From Opisthocomus hoazin (Eukaryota > Chordata > Aves > Opisthocomiformes > Opisthocomidae): DNA of 64,000 nucleotides. A program made the position numbers and the translations under genes. The stretch spans positions 6,897,001 through 6,961,000 of the forward strand of contig NC_134442.1 of NCBI RefSeq assembly GCF_030867145.1, given 5' to 3'. The notes under the pieces are model-generated. The model saw only the letters and a list, made by a program, of their open reading frames with translations. It was not told where the DNA came from and did not search any database. Numbering within the stretch: position 1 is the first letter of the stretch; every line of letters begins with the position of its first letter. Below are positions 11,030-22,849 of this stretch, one piece after another.

Positions 11030-11745
11030 ACCTTTATAAATGATGTGGATGAGGGGATCAAGTGCTTCCTTAGTAAACTTGCAGGAGATATCAAATTGGG
11101 CGGGAGTGTTGATCTGTTCGAGGGCAGGAAGGCTCTACAGAGGGATCTTTACAGACTAGAACAATGGGGCCGAGGCCAACAGTATGAGTTTCAACAAGGC
11201 CAAGTGCCGGGTCCTGCCCTTGGGTCACAACAACCTCATGCAACGCTACAGGCTTGGGGAGGAGTGGCTGGAAAGCTACCCAGCGGAAAAGGACCATAGG
11301 GACCATGCTAGTCGACATCCGGCTGAACATGAGCCAGCAGTGTGCCCAGGTGGCCAAGAAGGCCAACAGCATCCTGCCTTGTATCAGGAATGGTGTGGCC
11401 AGCAGGAGTAGGGAAGTGATTGTGCCCCTGTACTTGGCACCTGTGAGGCCTCACCTCAAGTACTGTGTGCAGTTTTGGGCCCCTCACTACAGGAAGTACA
11501 TTGAGGTGCTGGAGCATGTTCAGAGAAGGGCAACGAGGCTGGTGAGGAGTCTAGAGGACATGTCTTTGAGGAACGGCTGAGGGAACTGGGGCTGTTTAGT
11601 CTGGAGAAGAGGAGGCTGAGGGGAGACCTTATTACTCTCTACAGCTACCTGAAAGCAGGTTGTAGTGAGGCAGATGTTGGTCTCTTCTCCCAACCAACCA
11701 GTGATAGGATGAGAGGTAATGGCCTCAAGTTGCATCAGGGGAGGT
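11030..11745 (+). mobile_element. CR1 LINE fragment (reverse transcriptase region)
   Basis: Plus-strand pieces match the RT and C-terminal part of CR1 ORF2: [22 protein letters not shown] (the active-site DDTKLGG is degraded here to GDIKLGG), [14 protein letters not shown] and [17 protein letters not shown] frame change lies between about 11170 and 11260. Both ends are truncated and no 3' terminal repeat is visible. Confidence 0.85.
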
Positions 11746-12074
11746 CACTCCTCCCTCCCCATGCTCCTCAAAAGTACCTGAGATGGCGGTGCTTCTCTGC
11801 AGGCTGAGTGGGTTGTGCTGCTTGAAAGCCATGAGCAGACAGTCCAGGGAGTTCCCTTTTGTCACTCACCATTCTCATTGAAACTGGACACCCACACCTG
11901 GAGGCTCAGGACAGACCCATTCCCTAACACATTGCTCCGTGCCATCCACACCTGAGCCCATGGAGAACACCAGCACAGCAGCACGGCCTCACAGAGAAAC
12001 ACTCTTGAGACTGTTCCTGACCTCAGCTTTGGAAAAAGAGCTGAAGCTCCAGACTGGCACTGAGGAAATGCCCT
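11746..12074. other. OR-2 downstream flank
   Basis: Contains a stretch near 11960-12060 that resembles the sequence just downstream of OR-3 (31.62-31.73 kb) and OR-4 (41.46-41.56 kb), including CTGTTCCTGA followed by TCAG. The copied unit therefore includes some 3' flank. No coding sequence is seen. Confidence 0.5.
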
Positions 12075-12080
12075 TTTATT
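12075..12080 (-). terminator. Poly(A) signal of OR-2
   Basis: AATAAA on the minus strand within CAATAAAAGGGCATTTCCTC, 210 bp past the stop. The same context follows OR-3 and OR-4. Confidence 0.6.
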
Positions 12081-12289
12081 GAAAAGAAGAGGCATAGGAG
12101 ACCGACTCTAATGTCATGTAAGAAACATGTGCAAAGAGCTCTGGGTGAGACAGGCTCAGTTAAAAAATTTGGAGAAGTTCAGAGGATGCAGACATTCCTG
12201 GACAAACAGCATTGCCACAGGTAAAATACCCAAAGCACAGGAGGTTCCCCAGATACATTGGAAATCACCTGTGAAGAGACAGGGGTAGC

Positions 12290-13225
12290 TTATTGCTGCT
12301 GAAACACGACAGATGGAATGAGCTTCTTCAGGGCATCTTTGAGCTCCTGGTTTCGCATGCTGTAGATGAGGGGGTTCACTGCTGGAGGAAACACTGAGTA
12401 GAGGAATGACACTACCAGGTCCAGGGATGGGGAGGAGATGGAGGGGGGCTTCAGGTAGGCAAACATTGCAGTGCAGGTGAACAGGGAGACCACGGCCAGG
12501 TGAGGGAGGCACGTGGAAAAGGCTTTGTGCCGTCCCTGCTCAGAGGGGATCCTCAGTACGGCCCTGAAGATCTGCACATAAGACAGCACAATGAAAACAA
12601 AACACCCAAAAGCAAAAGAAACACTAACCGCAAGAAGGCCAAATTCCCTGAGGTAAGAGTGTGAGCAGGAGAGCTTGAGGATCTGGGGGATTTCACAGAA
12701 GAACTGATCCACAGCATTGGCCTTGCAGAGGGGTATGGAAAATGTGTTGGCAGTGTGCAGGAGGGCATTGAGCAACCCACTGCCCCAGGCAGCTGCTGTC
12801 ACGTGGACACAAGTTCTGCTGCCCAGGAGAGACCCATAGTGCAGGGGTCTGCAGATGGCAACATAGCGGTCATAGGCCATAACGGTCAGAAGACAATATT
12901 CTGTTACAACCAAGAAGGCAAACAGAAAGAGCTGGGCAGCACATCCTGCATAGGAGATGTCCCTGGTGTCCCAGAGGGAATTGGCCATAGATTTGGGCAC
13001 AGTGGTGGAGATGGAGCCCAGGTCGATGAGGGAGAGGTTGAGGAGGAAGAAGTACATGGGGGTGTGGAGGCGGTGGTCACAGGCTATGGTGGTGATGATG
13101 AGGCCGTTGCTGAGGAGGGCAGCCAGGTAGATGGCCAGGAAGAGCCAGAAGTGCAAGAGCTGCATCTCCCAGGTGTCTGCGAACGCCAGGAGGACGAACT
13201 CGGTGATGGAGCTGCCATTAGGCAT
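12290..13225 (-). CDS. Olfactory receptor OR-2, OR14-like, intact
   Basis: A seven-transmembrane odorant receptor of 311 residues from the chosen ATG, which begins MPNGSS with the sequon NGS. Motifs in order: SNGLIITTIACDHRLHTPMY (TM1-2), YAGCAAQLF with the TM3 disulfide cysteine, MAYDRYVAICRPLHYG, FFCEIPQILKLSCSHSY in the second extracellular loop, GRHKAFSTCLPHLAVV in TM6, NPLIYSMRNQELKDALKKLI in TM7 and the tail, ending VVFQQQ. An in-frame ATG lies 35 codons upstream at 13330, but that extension has no counterpart in the paralogues. A pyrimidine tract plus AG (TTTTTTCTTCCTTGGACAG) lies between the two, so the shorter start is preferred. No disabling change is seen. It lies in the same orientation as OR-1, OR-3 and OR-4 with a shared 3' flank. 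Confidence 0.94.
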   Translation of the reverse strand: MPNGSSITEFVLLAFADTWEMQLLHFWLFLAIYLAALLSNGLIITTIACDHRLHTPMYFFLLNLSLIDLGSISTTVPKSMANSLWDTRDISYAGCAAQLFLFAFLVVTEYCLLTVMAYDRYVAICRPLHYGSLLGSRTCVHVTAAAWGSGLLNALLHTANTFSIPLCKANAVDQFFCEIPQILKLSCSHSYLREFGLLAVSVSFAFGCFVFIVLSYVQIFRAVLRIPSEQGRHKAFSTCLPHLAVVSLFTCTAMFAYLKPPSISSPSLDLVVSFLYSVFPPAVNPLIYSMRNQELKDALKKLIPSVVFQQQ

Positions 13226-16200
13226 TTGCTCTCTCTGGGAAAATATTCCTGTCCAAGGAAGAAAAAACAGTGGGAATTTCGGGGATACGTCTCTGAGCTG
13301 TTTCTTACAGACTTTCCCTCTGCTACACATACTCCCCTTTCTTTTTTTAGGAGACTTTCTTTAAGCTCTGTGGCTGTAGCTCTGGTTGGACCTTTGAGCA
13401 ATGGCTGCCAAGGATTCAGCCATGCTCTGCAACATTGGGGTTCATGGGCTTGGTGGGGGTAAGGGGACATCCTGGTGTTCGACTTTGGCCCTTGAAACTG
13501 CTCCTGACTCAAAAGGGCTTTTCAGCACCTGCACTCCCAGTGCTAAGAAATGAGGAAGGCAAAGTCAGGCTGAGTCCTTTGGGATTTTCAGAGCTGCCCC
13601 CAGCGCACCTGGGTAGTGTTCTAGGACGTCAGAAACCCTCAGCATTTCTGTAGCACTCAGGGAGAACAGGGCTGCCCAGCTGCTCTGGGCTTACACTATT
13701 CTGAGATTGAGAGTGATCGCCCTCCCATGTTATCCTGAAAAGCCACCAGACACAGCTGAAGAGCAGCAGGATACACAGCAGACCACTAAACATCTCACTC
13801 TTACTCAAGGTCTCAGCACCCCACTTGTAGTCAAGGACACATGCGGCTCATTTCACCAACCCAAGAGCATTTCCTCTGTTGGGCGTAGCATCTCTGCGCT
13901 GCTTCATGGGGCTTTTCAGATAACACAATTGTGTTATTAGAAAGATATGCATTCTTGAGCCCTGCTCATAGCTTTGAAGAACACCTCAGGAAGATAGCCA
14001 TGTGTCCTAGTGATGAATTCTGACTATGGGAAATCTAGCTTGTTCTCTGGGCCCACAGACTTCACTGTCCTATGCACCACAGCTTAGAGAAGACTGGCAC
14101 ACCTCATTCCCATGGACATGGCTGCCTGGGAGGACCCACACAATCAGTGTCTGACTCTGCAGCTGAAACTCCCATCCCCAGAGAGCCTGATGGAGCAAAC
14201 ATGGGTACTACTTCAGTAACACAGACAAGTGGAGCAGGAAGGAGAAACACAGTGAGGTTCTACATGAAAGAGGCAGAGGCAGCCAGGCACTCAGGACACT
14301 GCTACCCTCACCCATCTGTGCACATTGCCAGGTCGTTGCTCTCAGTCCCTGAGATCCTCAGAGGGAACAGGGCAAGTAACTTGAGAGCTTGATAGTCACC
14401 CCTTCTTTGACCTTCCCCTTCACATATCAACTGGAAAATATCCTGGGGAGATCTGGATCTGTGAGATTCCCTGACCCATGTAGCTGTTTCTTGATAGCAG
14501 AAGGACCCTGCCCTGCCTTTCTCGGGGTTTCTGTTCCGCACACAGCTTCTCCTCGCAGTAACCTGGGGAGCTCCTTGGGCAGGCTGAGTGCTGACCCTGG
14601 CAGGCAGCAGAGTCCCTGCCCCAGCACAGAGCCTCATGTTGGTGCAGAGACCCTGTTCTGCAGGACAATTTCGGGCAGCCCAGGCTGCACATCCACCTTC
14701 ATAGCCCTGCAGCCGTCCTTGCGAGAAGGGAACTGCCTTGCCCTGTACCTGTCGTGGTGCAGCAGGCAAGTCCTTCTTTGCAGCACATTCTCACCTACAG
14801 CAAGAGAAAAGCTGTGATATTCCTCAAGGTCCATCCCATAGTCTGGGGGGTGTGACAGCTTTAGTAGATCTTTCCACAAAGTGCAGATATGTTGCTCTTC
14901 ACGTGGAGACTTACCGTGTCAATGGCTGAAAATATCTTTCTCTCAGTGAGCTCTCGGCATTCTCCCACCCCACACTGCCTTTAACCTCTCTGTCTCACTC
15001 CTCTCCCCTCGCTGCCCGCAGGCAGTGCCCGCAGCCCTGCTGTGCTTTGCAGAGAAACTGCTTCTGGGCAGAGCTGTCTCTTTGAAGTGTTTCCCTGTTG
15101 CCATGAGCTCCCTCCATCCCAGGAGCCCAGCTCAGATCAGCATCACAAGACTGCCCAATGTGTCTCTGGTTCTGCCCTCTCTGGGCTCCCTCGAGGTGTC
15201 CCTGGGGTTCCAGGGGAACACGCTGTGAAACAGGATGAAGTCATCACTCATGTTCCCTCCCTCTGTTAGGGAGAAACACTTCTATTCTACAGTGTCATAT
15301 CTTTATTGGAAAAACAGTTAGAAACAAAAGTCATCTTTCCTTGCCCCATCATTAGACAGGACAACCAGAGAGTGACAGGGAGGGATCTCCTTTACCCCTG
15401 CTGAGGGAAGGGTTTCAGCCTATTCATCTGAGGCGTCTCATCCTTGATCTGAAGTCCTGGGGCTAGAAGAGGACTCAGCTCACTCTCATGCACACCACAA
15501 AGCCACAGGAGGTGGGATTCCTCTTGCCTCAGTTCAGATGGGCACCAAATAGGCTTCTGCATGGGAGCTCCTTGTCTCAACTCCCTTGATTATTGATAAA
15601 TATGGAGGACAGGAGGAAGAACTTTAGACACAGATACCTGGTGACAGGATTGGTTTCGAAGGTGACCAAGATGCTTGCGGCCAACTGCAAGCTCTAATGG
15701 AGCAGTTCATAGAGACACAGCAGCATCTGAGGGCACCTTCCTGGAGGCTGGTGGGAAATGCCTTTGGTCAACTTCAATGACAGAAAGTGCCCACATTCAA
15801 GAGAACTGAACCTGCAAATATTTCTATATGTCCAGGACTGTTGATCGATGTAATCAGCTTGACCATATGGAGTCCTGCGGCACAGGGAGAGGCAGGTCTT
15901 TCTTTCTATTCTCCATCAGCTGTATTGTCTGCATGGCCTTAACAGTATGATGCGATTTGTCTCATGTGCATCCCTTCATTGCCTAACCTCATTCAGGGCA
16001 GCTGAATCCTCATGTATTTTACATTTACAGACATCTATGACTATTGAAGGTGCCAGGACTCTCCAGGAAAACAGCATGCACCTGACATGCACAGCACAGG
16101 TCCTATGCGGGAACCCCATCCCCACTCACATTCGCTGTGTGACATGCACCACCCAGGGCATCTCACACAGATTTGGTGCCTTTGGGCAGTGATAGAATCC

Positions 16201-17015
16201 CACCGCTGCAGTGACACAAATTCTGTCCCTTCTCTATCCAGTGGATGAACAGCAGAGCGTGAACAGCAAGCACTTCACAGCAGGGTCTTCACTTGAGGGC
16301 ATTCCCTCTCAAACTCTGCTCGTTGTTCTCTCCTCCTTTATTTAACCTTCCCTTTGATGTCACAATCATGGATCAGGCTGATAATTTTCACAGTGACATC
16401 CACACCCAAGGACATTTTCGACATCATCTCTTCCTTCCTGAGATCAGCTTCACCTTCACCACACCTCAGGGCTGCAGAGACACAGCAGACATCAAACTCC
16501 TTTCCTGGCATTATCAAAAGCAGGGTTTGCTCTCTTGGTGGGCACCTCACTTCTCCTTTACATTGCCACCTGTCATCCCCTCCAGCATGTCTCTGCTCTG
16601 AAGCAAAGCCTTTGCACACACAAGGCCTTGGGCCCTTGGTAGCAGGTTTCTTTTTGCCAGTCTGCTCTCAGCACAGATGGGCCACAGCTGAGGTGCTGCA
16701 GCCCAGACATGCACCAATGACCTCAGCCTGGGGCACAGAGAGGAGGAGCTGGAGTCCCTCAGGGCATCTCTTCATCCCACTTGGAGGGAAGAACAACTGA
16801 GGCATGTTGAGACAGCTGACGTGATTGGGGTGCTGTGATGGCTGGATACAGGATGAGAAGGAGAGACAGGTCAGAAAGCTCAGGAGGTTGGTGTCCTGAG
16901 TGAGAAGGAGCTGCTTAGTGTGTGGAGCTCCTCTATGGGATGAACAAGCTGAGTGAGTCTTTATCAGTCAGAGTCAGGGGAGAGACTGGTAAGGGTGACG
17001 TCCTGGTGGGAGGCA
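13226..17015. repeat. Duplicated OR upstream cassette, copy 2
   Basis: Matches copy 1 up to about 16.25 kb and copy 4 (42.7-47.96 kb) over the whole length, apart from a CR1 present only in copy 4. Landmarks: CTGAAACTCCCATCCCCAGA near 14164, the module at about 15000-15230, and GGTGGGATTCCTCTTGCCTC near 15510. At 16336-16420 the empty counterpart of the copy-4 CR1 site can be read (GGATCAGGCTGATAATTTTC). Short open frames here do not hold across copies. Confidence 0.75.
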
Positions 17016-19150
17016 AAGAAAGAATTAATGTCCCTTTGCTGACCTCAATTACCTTGGCATTCCCTGGAAGGGGACCACCATAGCATGCAATTAGTCCTGG
17101 AGGTTTCTGGAGAGCCTGAGTGAAGACAGCTTGGGACACCAATCTTTGTAGCTCAGCTGTCAGATTGTTCAAGAGTGGTGATGCTCATCACAGAATCACA
17201 GAATCACAGAATAGTAGGGGTTGGAAGGGACCTCTGTGGGTCATCTAGTCCAACCCCCCTGCCGAAGCAGGGTCACCTACAGTAGGCTGCACAGGACCTT
17301 GTCCAGGCGGGTCTTGAATATCTCCAGAGAAGGAGACTCCACAACCTCCCTGGGCAGCCTGTTCCAGTGCTCCGTCACCCTCAGAGAGAAGAAGTTCTTC
17401 CTCATGTTCAGACGGAACTTCCTGTGCCTCAGTTTGTGCCCATTGCCCCTTGTCCTGTCACTGGGCACCACTGAAAAGAGCTTGGCCCCATCCTCCTGAC
17501 ACCCACCCTTCAGATATTTGTAGGCATTTATAAGGTCCCCTCGCAGCCTTCTCTTCTTCAGGCTGAACAAGCCCAGTTCCCTCAACCTCTCCTCGTAGCG
17601 GAGATGCTCCAGTCCCCTCACCATCCTTGTAGCCCTCCGCTGGACTCTCTCCAGTAGCTCTTCATCCTTCTTGAACTGGGGAGCCCAGAACTGGACACAG
17701 TACTCCAGATGAGGCCTCACCAGGGCAGTGTAGAGGGGAAGGAGAACCTCCCTTGTCCTGCTGGCCACACTCTTCTTGATGCACCCCAGGATCCCATTGG
17801 CTTTCTTGGCAGCCAGGGCACACTGCTGGCTCATGGTTAACCTGTCGTCCACCAGGACACCCAGGTCCCTCTCCGCAGAGCTGCTCTCCAGCAGGTCCAC
17901 CCCAAGCCTGTACTGGTGCATGAGGTTGTTCCTCCCCAGGTGCAGGACCCTGCACTTGCCCCTGTTGAACCTCATCAGGTTCCTCTCTGCCCAGCTTTCC
18001 AGCCTATCCAGGTCACGCTGAATGACAGCACAGCCTTCTGCTGTATGTACCACACCTCCCAGTTTGGTGTCGTCAGCAAACTTGCTGAGGGTACATTCTA
18101 ACTCTTCATCCAGGTCGTTGATGAAGAAGTTAAACAAGACTGGGCCCAGTACTGACCCCTGAGGGACACCACTTGTCACCAGCCTCCAACTAGACTCAGC
18201 GCCGCTGATGACAACCCTCTGAGTTCTGCCATTCAGACAGTTCTCAATCCACTTCACCGACCACTCATCCAGCCCACACTTCCTCAGCTTCCCCAGGAGG
18301 ATATCATGGGAGACTGTGTCGAAAGCCTCATATGCATCTGTTAGTCAAAAAGAATGAAAAGCTGGTTTAAGGATGTAAAAACCTGTGCCAACTGTCGCTG
18401 TCATAACTGTGAAATAGTGGACTCTGATCTCCCAAGGAGGAGAGCAGAAAAATGCAGATACTGTGCCTCAAAGAAGCTGATTTCGGCCTACTCTTGTGAC
18501 TTTTAGTGAGAGAGCCCATGTGAGCAGCACACAAGGGCAACAGAGCTCAGCACAGCTGGCCTTCAAGGACAGTGTCCTCCAGGCAGGAGACTGTGCATGT
18601 CAATAGTCAGGACAAGAAGCAGAACTATCAGGAGAGAGGATTGGGCAAATAAGAAACTCAGGGAGAAGCTCCATGAATAAAAGGGAGCATACAAGAGATG
18701 GATGCAAGGATGGAAACAAAGGAGGAATTCAGAAATGCTATTGGTTTTAGAAAAGCCAGAGCTCTGCTAGAGTTGACATTTGCAAGGGAGTTAAAGGCCA
18801 CAGCAATGAATTGTTACTCCTTTAGAACAATTAAAAAAGAAACAAAGATAGTGTGTGGCCACTGCAGAATTCAGGAAGAGCAGAGGTGAATAGGTCTGAA
18901 ATTATCTGTGTCCTCTTTGCCTCTGACTCCACCTGCAAGGTCTCCCTGTTCTGGGTGTCTAAGAGGAAGAACCCTAGGTGAAACACAGCAGTGGATGGAG
19001 ATCAAGTCAGGGGTCACTTAGATAAGGTCAGCCCTTTATAACCCACTGGACCAGAGGGGATGAGTCCAAGGATGTTGAGAGACCAGGCTGATGTCATAGC
19101 AGGGCTACTCTGATACACGATGGAATTTCATTGTGACTGGAGAAAGCAGA
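17016..19150 (+). mobile_element. Old CR1 LINE (ORF2 endonuclease to RT start), interrupted
   Basis: An old plus-strand CR1 begins near GACCTCAATTACCTTGGCAT at 17040, in the endonuclease region. It is broken by a minus-strand CR1 at 17189-18326 and resumes through about 19150. The later part gives EEFRNAIGFRKARALLELTF and ASDSTCKVSLF with several stops. The uninterrupted counterpart is at 47.97-48.96 kb. Confidence 0.65.
17189..18326 (-). mobile_element. Young CR1 LINE nested in old CR1; 326-codon RT open frame
   Basis: The minus strand carries a long uninterrupted frame (17277-18257, continuing open a little further 5') for the RT core and C-terminus of CR1 ORF2. It has [20 protein letters not shown], the catalytic [29 protein letters not shown] and [15 protein letters not shown]. 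The 3' end carries three tandem CACAGAAT-type units (plus-strand view) at 17187-17211. It is 5'-truncated, lacking the endonuclease and N-terminal RT. A possible 5-bp target duplication, CTCAT, lies at 17184-17188 and 18327-18331. The open frame suggests a recent insertion. Confidence 0.92.
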
Positions 19151-19997
19151 AAGCAACTCTTCATACATCTTGTAGAGACCCAAGGACTGATCAGGGGAAT
19201 TACAGGCTGCAGAGACAGAAGCAAGGAGCTGTGTGGCTGGGCAGCAGCTCTCTGGAAATGGCGCTGGTGGTCCTTGACTTCATTAGGCAAACCACGACCC
19301 AGCAGCAAAGGCAACCAACAGCATCCTGTATGAGCAGGAGCCCAGACAAAAATAGTGATTGTCACCCTCTGCTCAGCACCTTTCACACCACACCCTGCAC
19401 TATGAGAGTGAGACAATGGCAAAGAGGAACAGGTTCACTGAAGGACCACTAAGGTGGTAATCCTCCACTGTCCTTCAAGTGTTTGTGTGATTTCCCTAAG
19501 AGCATCAATATCTGCAACAACAACAACCAGAGAACTAATCTGCCTAATTATAAATATCTGCAGGGGAGCAATCTGCATCTGTGGTAGCCCCTCTGGGCAA
19601 TGTCAGTGGAATCAGTATTTGCAACACCTAATCCACAAGTACATGTCTGAAGACCTCCAGATGAAGGATGATCTTGAAAAAGTCACCATATGTATTCCGA
19701 GGCAGCATGGACACTGCTAATTTCCCTCCCCAGAGAGTAGCAGAGGCTGGATCAGCTCCTCAGGACACACTCCTTACCAGGAAGCCACAGGCATGGGGGA
19801 GCTCACCTGGTTCTTAAGGGCACATCACTCAGCATCTGTTTTGATCCATGTGGTGCTTTTCTGTGACTCTTTCTGCAGATGCGTACAGAAAAAGACAGCA
19901 GTTTCGTAAGAGATGACCGCAAAGGCCCTGCTATGCATGAGAAAGCTCACCATGAGGCAGCAAAGACTATAATAATCACCAGGAAAATCAAGGAAGA
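19151..19997. repeat. Distal part of OR upstream cassette 2
   Basis: Parallels 48.96-49.60 kb: shared AGCAGCTCTCTGGAAATGG / AGCAGCTCTGTGGAAATGG, and AGTATTTGTGTGATTTCCCT-type sequence. Both copies are non-coding with scattered stops. Homology ends at about 19.76 kb. Confidence 0.6.
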
Positions 19998-20145
19998 ATA
20001 TAGAATCGTAGAATATCTTGGGTTGAAAGGGACCTTTTAAAGTCATCTAGTCCATCCCCCTACTTTGAGCAGGGACATCTTCAACTAAATCAGGTTGCTC
20101 AGAGCCCCATCCAACCTGACTTTGAATGTTTTAAAACATGCTCTT
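19998..20145 (-). mobile_element. CR1 3' terminal fragment
   Basis: AGAATCGTAGAATATCTTGG then GTTGAAAGGGACCTTTTAAAG is the reverse view of the CR1 3' untranslated end. Only about 145 bp is recognisable and it belongs to an older subfamily than the copies at 17.2 and 21.4 kb. Confidence 0.75.
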
Positions 20146-20712
20146 CTGTATATTCAGAATTCATCTTTTTTGTCAAGCAATATTTTTAGATCTGATATTC
20201 TTAGCATAGTCTCTGTTAAGAATTTGCATAGATTCTGCAAGAGAATTTTTCTCCTGCTCTCTGCAATATTTTTTTTGCTTTTTTTCCTTTTTATACTCTT
20301 TTGCATTCCATTCATTTAACAGTAAACAAACAATATTTATTGTCTGTGCAGGTAAAGACTCTTACCAAGAATATTAGTTACACTTGAAATTCTGAAATAA
20401 TTGTTTTTTTCAGAGGTATATGCAGATAATACAAAACTGTTTGCTGTGGACATAAGGCCTCACATGCTCAGAATACATTTGATATTGTACAACTGAGTCA
20501 AAAGATTCTTTATCTGTTATTTTTAATAGACTCAAAAGCTGTACATACTAGAAGAAATACTGAAAAAATATTTTGAAAAATGGTTAAGGTTGAAAGCTTC
20601 CATGTCTGTTAAGTTTCAGTTTACATGACTTTTCTTATGCTGTTTATGTCAATACTTAATGCTCTTCCTCCTCTTGTCACCGAAAATCCTGGAATAAACC
20701 TCGTAACACCAC
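20146..20712. other. AT-rich unassigned segment
   Basis: No gene motif. The last 30 bp may be retroviral leader: on the minus strand, TGGTGTTACGAGG starts 1-2 nt past the LTR end, where a primer-binding site would be expected. Confidence 0.35.
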
Positions 20713-21251
20713 TGTAGTGTTAAAAGGCAGCATTCTTTGTTGCAGCGCTGGATGCATCAGGGATAATTCCTCCAGACGTGCATACCTCATAACTTTTCCA
20801 TGCAGTTTATATAGATCAAAAATATATAGATTTATTTTATTCATGCATATTCAATATTATTCTCTTTGCCGACTGATGTAAACTTTCTCGCTTCTTAGAT
20901 TGTTGCGCAGACTCAGTCACCCTCTTCTATTATTCCTTTTTGGGTAGGTGGTATTACTTGAATAGGGGGTCAGTGAGTCGGTGGTCGCGGTCTCCCCCTG
21001 CCGGAATCACCTTTTGCCCACTAGGCTCGCAATCTTGGCAAACCTGGTCAGTCTCTTCAGTCCGTTTCACAGAACCACACTCCATCATTTCTCTTAACAG
21101 AAACACTATTACCTACTATGGTTAGCGTTAATGGTTACCTGGAGAACAGACCTCTGTTCCCAGACCTGATGTCCAGGTGGGTCGGGCTGTACTAGGAACA
21201 CAGCAGCACTGTTCATGTTTATGGTCAACTTATTCTATCACCCTGGATACA
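20713..21251 (-). mobile_element. Retroviral LTR, minus orientation
   Basis: About 539 bp that, on the minus strand, starts TGTATCC and ends CACTACA, giving TGTA...TACA inverted ends. A purine-rich AAAAGGGGGAAA (reverse of 21252-21263) lies immediately upstream, as expected for a polypurine tract. A TATA-like TATATAAAC lies near 20805-20815 on the minus strand. The subfamily is not determined. Confidence 0.55.
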
Positions 21252-21397
21252 TTTCCCCCTTTTCAAAGTGCTGAAATAATCATTACTTTCAATACTTCCA
21301 TGTTAAATAAAATTACATTTCATTACACATTGATTCAATATCTATTGCTAATAATGATCAAATTCTACAATAATACAATTATTCATTATTCATTATA

Positions 21398-22067
21398 TCA
21401 CAGAATCACAGAATCACAGTATGGTAGGGGTTGGAAGGGACCTCTGTGGGTCATCTAGTCCAAACCTCCTGCCGAAGCAGGGTCACCTACAGCAGGCTGC
21501 ACAGGACCGCGTCCAGGTGGGTCTTGAATATCTCCAGAGAAGGAGACTCCACAACCTCCCTGGGCAGCCTGTTCCAGTGCTCCGTCACCCTCAGAGGGAA
21601 GAAGTTCTTCCTCATGTTCAGACGGAACTTCCTGTGCTTCAGTTTGTGCCCATTGCCCCTTGTCCTGTCGCTGGGCACCACTGAAAAGAGTCTGGCCCCA
21701 TCCTCCTGACACCCACCCTGCAGATATTTGTGAGCATTTATAAGGTCCCCTCTCAGCCTTCTCTTCTTCAGGCTGAACAAGCCCAGCTCCCTCAGCCTCT
21801 CCTCGTAGCAGAGATGCTCCAGTCCCCTCATCATCCTCGTTGCCCTCCGCTGCAATCTCTCCAGTAGCTCCTCATCTTTCTTGAATTGGGGAGCCCAGAA
21901 CTGGACAGAGTACTCCAGGTGGGGCCTCACTAGGGCATTGTAGAGGGGAAGGAGAACCTCCCTCGTCCTGCTGGCTACACTCTTCATAATGCATCCCAGG
22001 ATCCCATTGGCCTTCTTGACAACAAGGGCATGATGACTGGCTCATGGTCAACCTGTCATCCACCAGG
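21398..22067 (-). mobile_element. CR1 LINE, 5'-truncated, young
   Basis: A minus-strand 166-codon open frame (21487-21987) with [33 protein letters not shown] and [20 protein letters not shown]. The 3' end has the CACAGAAT-type repeats at 21399-21419. It is very similar to the 17.2-kb copy. It abuts block C1, whose paralogue C2 has no CR1 at this edge. Confidence 0.92.
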
Positions 22068-22849
22068 AACAGGTGAGGTTTCTGAGTGCCAATGATTGAA
22101 AACTGAGAGCAGAGTCATCACATGTGGAGTGATCTAAAGGCTATGTTAGTTCCATACTCTTATATTCAGCTCCTTTCTCACAGGCTTTAAATTTTGCTCC
22201 TTCCACCTCGCTGTCTTTTAGCACAGAAGTTGAGAGTACCCAAGTCAGAGCCTTGCTTTCAATTTTGTTTACAGCCTAAAGCACCCCATGGTGGGAAGAC
22301 ATCCCAGGAAGGTTGTAGAAGGTGAACATTCCCAGGAATCTCAGGAGGCCTGGAATACCAATAGCGGTGTTCAGGCAGCTGATCGAATGCATCGTCTCCA
22401 TTTGTATAATGGAGGCTTCGATGCCTGGTTCATGTGTAACCTCTTTCTGTGGGTGAAGACATTTATTGTGCAAGCAGGTCTGACCTCAGAGCTGGCCTCT
22501 CTTTGAGCTGGGCGCTGGAGTTGAGACCTTCTGAACTCCATTCCACCCTGAGTTGTCCTATAAAGTAGAGGCCCGCATCGCCACCTGCATCTCTTCTTGC
22601 AGAATGTGTAGGAAGGCAGAGGCTCATGCAAGGTTTGGTGGGGAAGAGACTGTTGGGGGTCTCTAGGGCAGCCTTTAGTCTGGCGGTGATATTATGGAGC
22701 TGAAACATGAAATGCTCCAAAGGTAGAGATCTCATCAGTGCTCCTCCTAGTACATTTTATTTTGCTTAAAGCTCAGCCTAAAGCTCCCAAGAAGCATTTG
22801 GTGGCTGTTGCTTCTGTCCTATCTTACTAAAGCATATCCCAAAGTGTCA

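Noticed and set aside
12755-13462. Long plus-strand open frame (235 codons) rich in Glu and Gly, opposite OR-2
   Set aside because: The same acidic reading recurs opposite each OR (for example 42210-42785). It is the reverse reading of the conserved TM1-TM3 codons, so it is a shadow frame.
17277-18257. 326-codon open frame as a possible host gene
   Set aside because: It carries the CR1 reverse transcriptase FADDTKLGG motif and the CR1 3' repeat, so it is a LINE, not a host gene.
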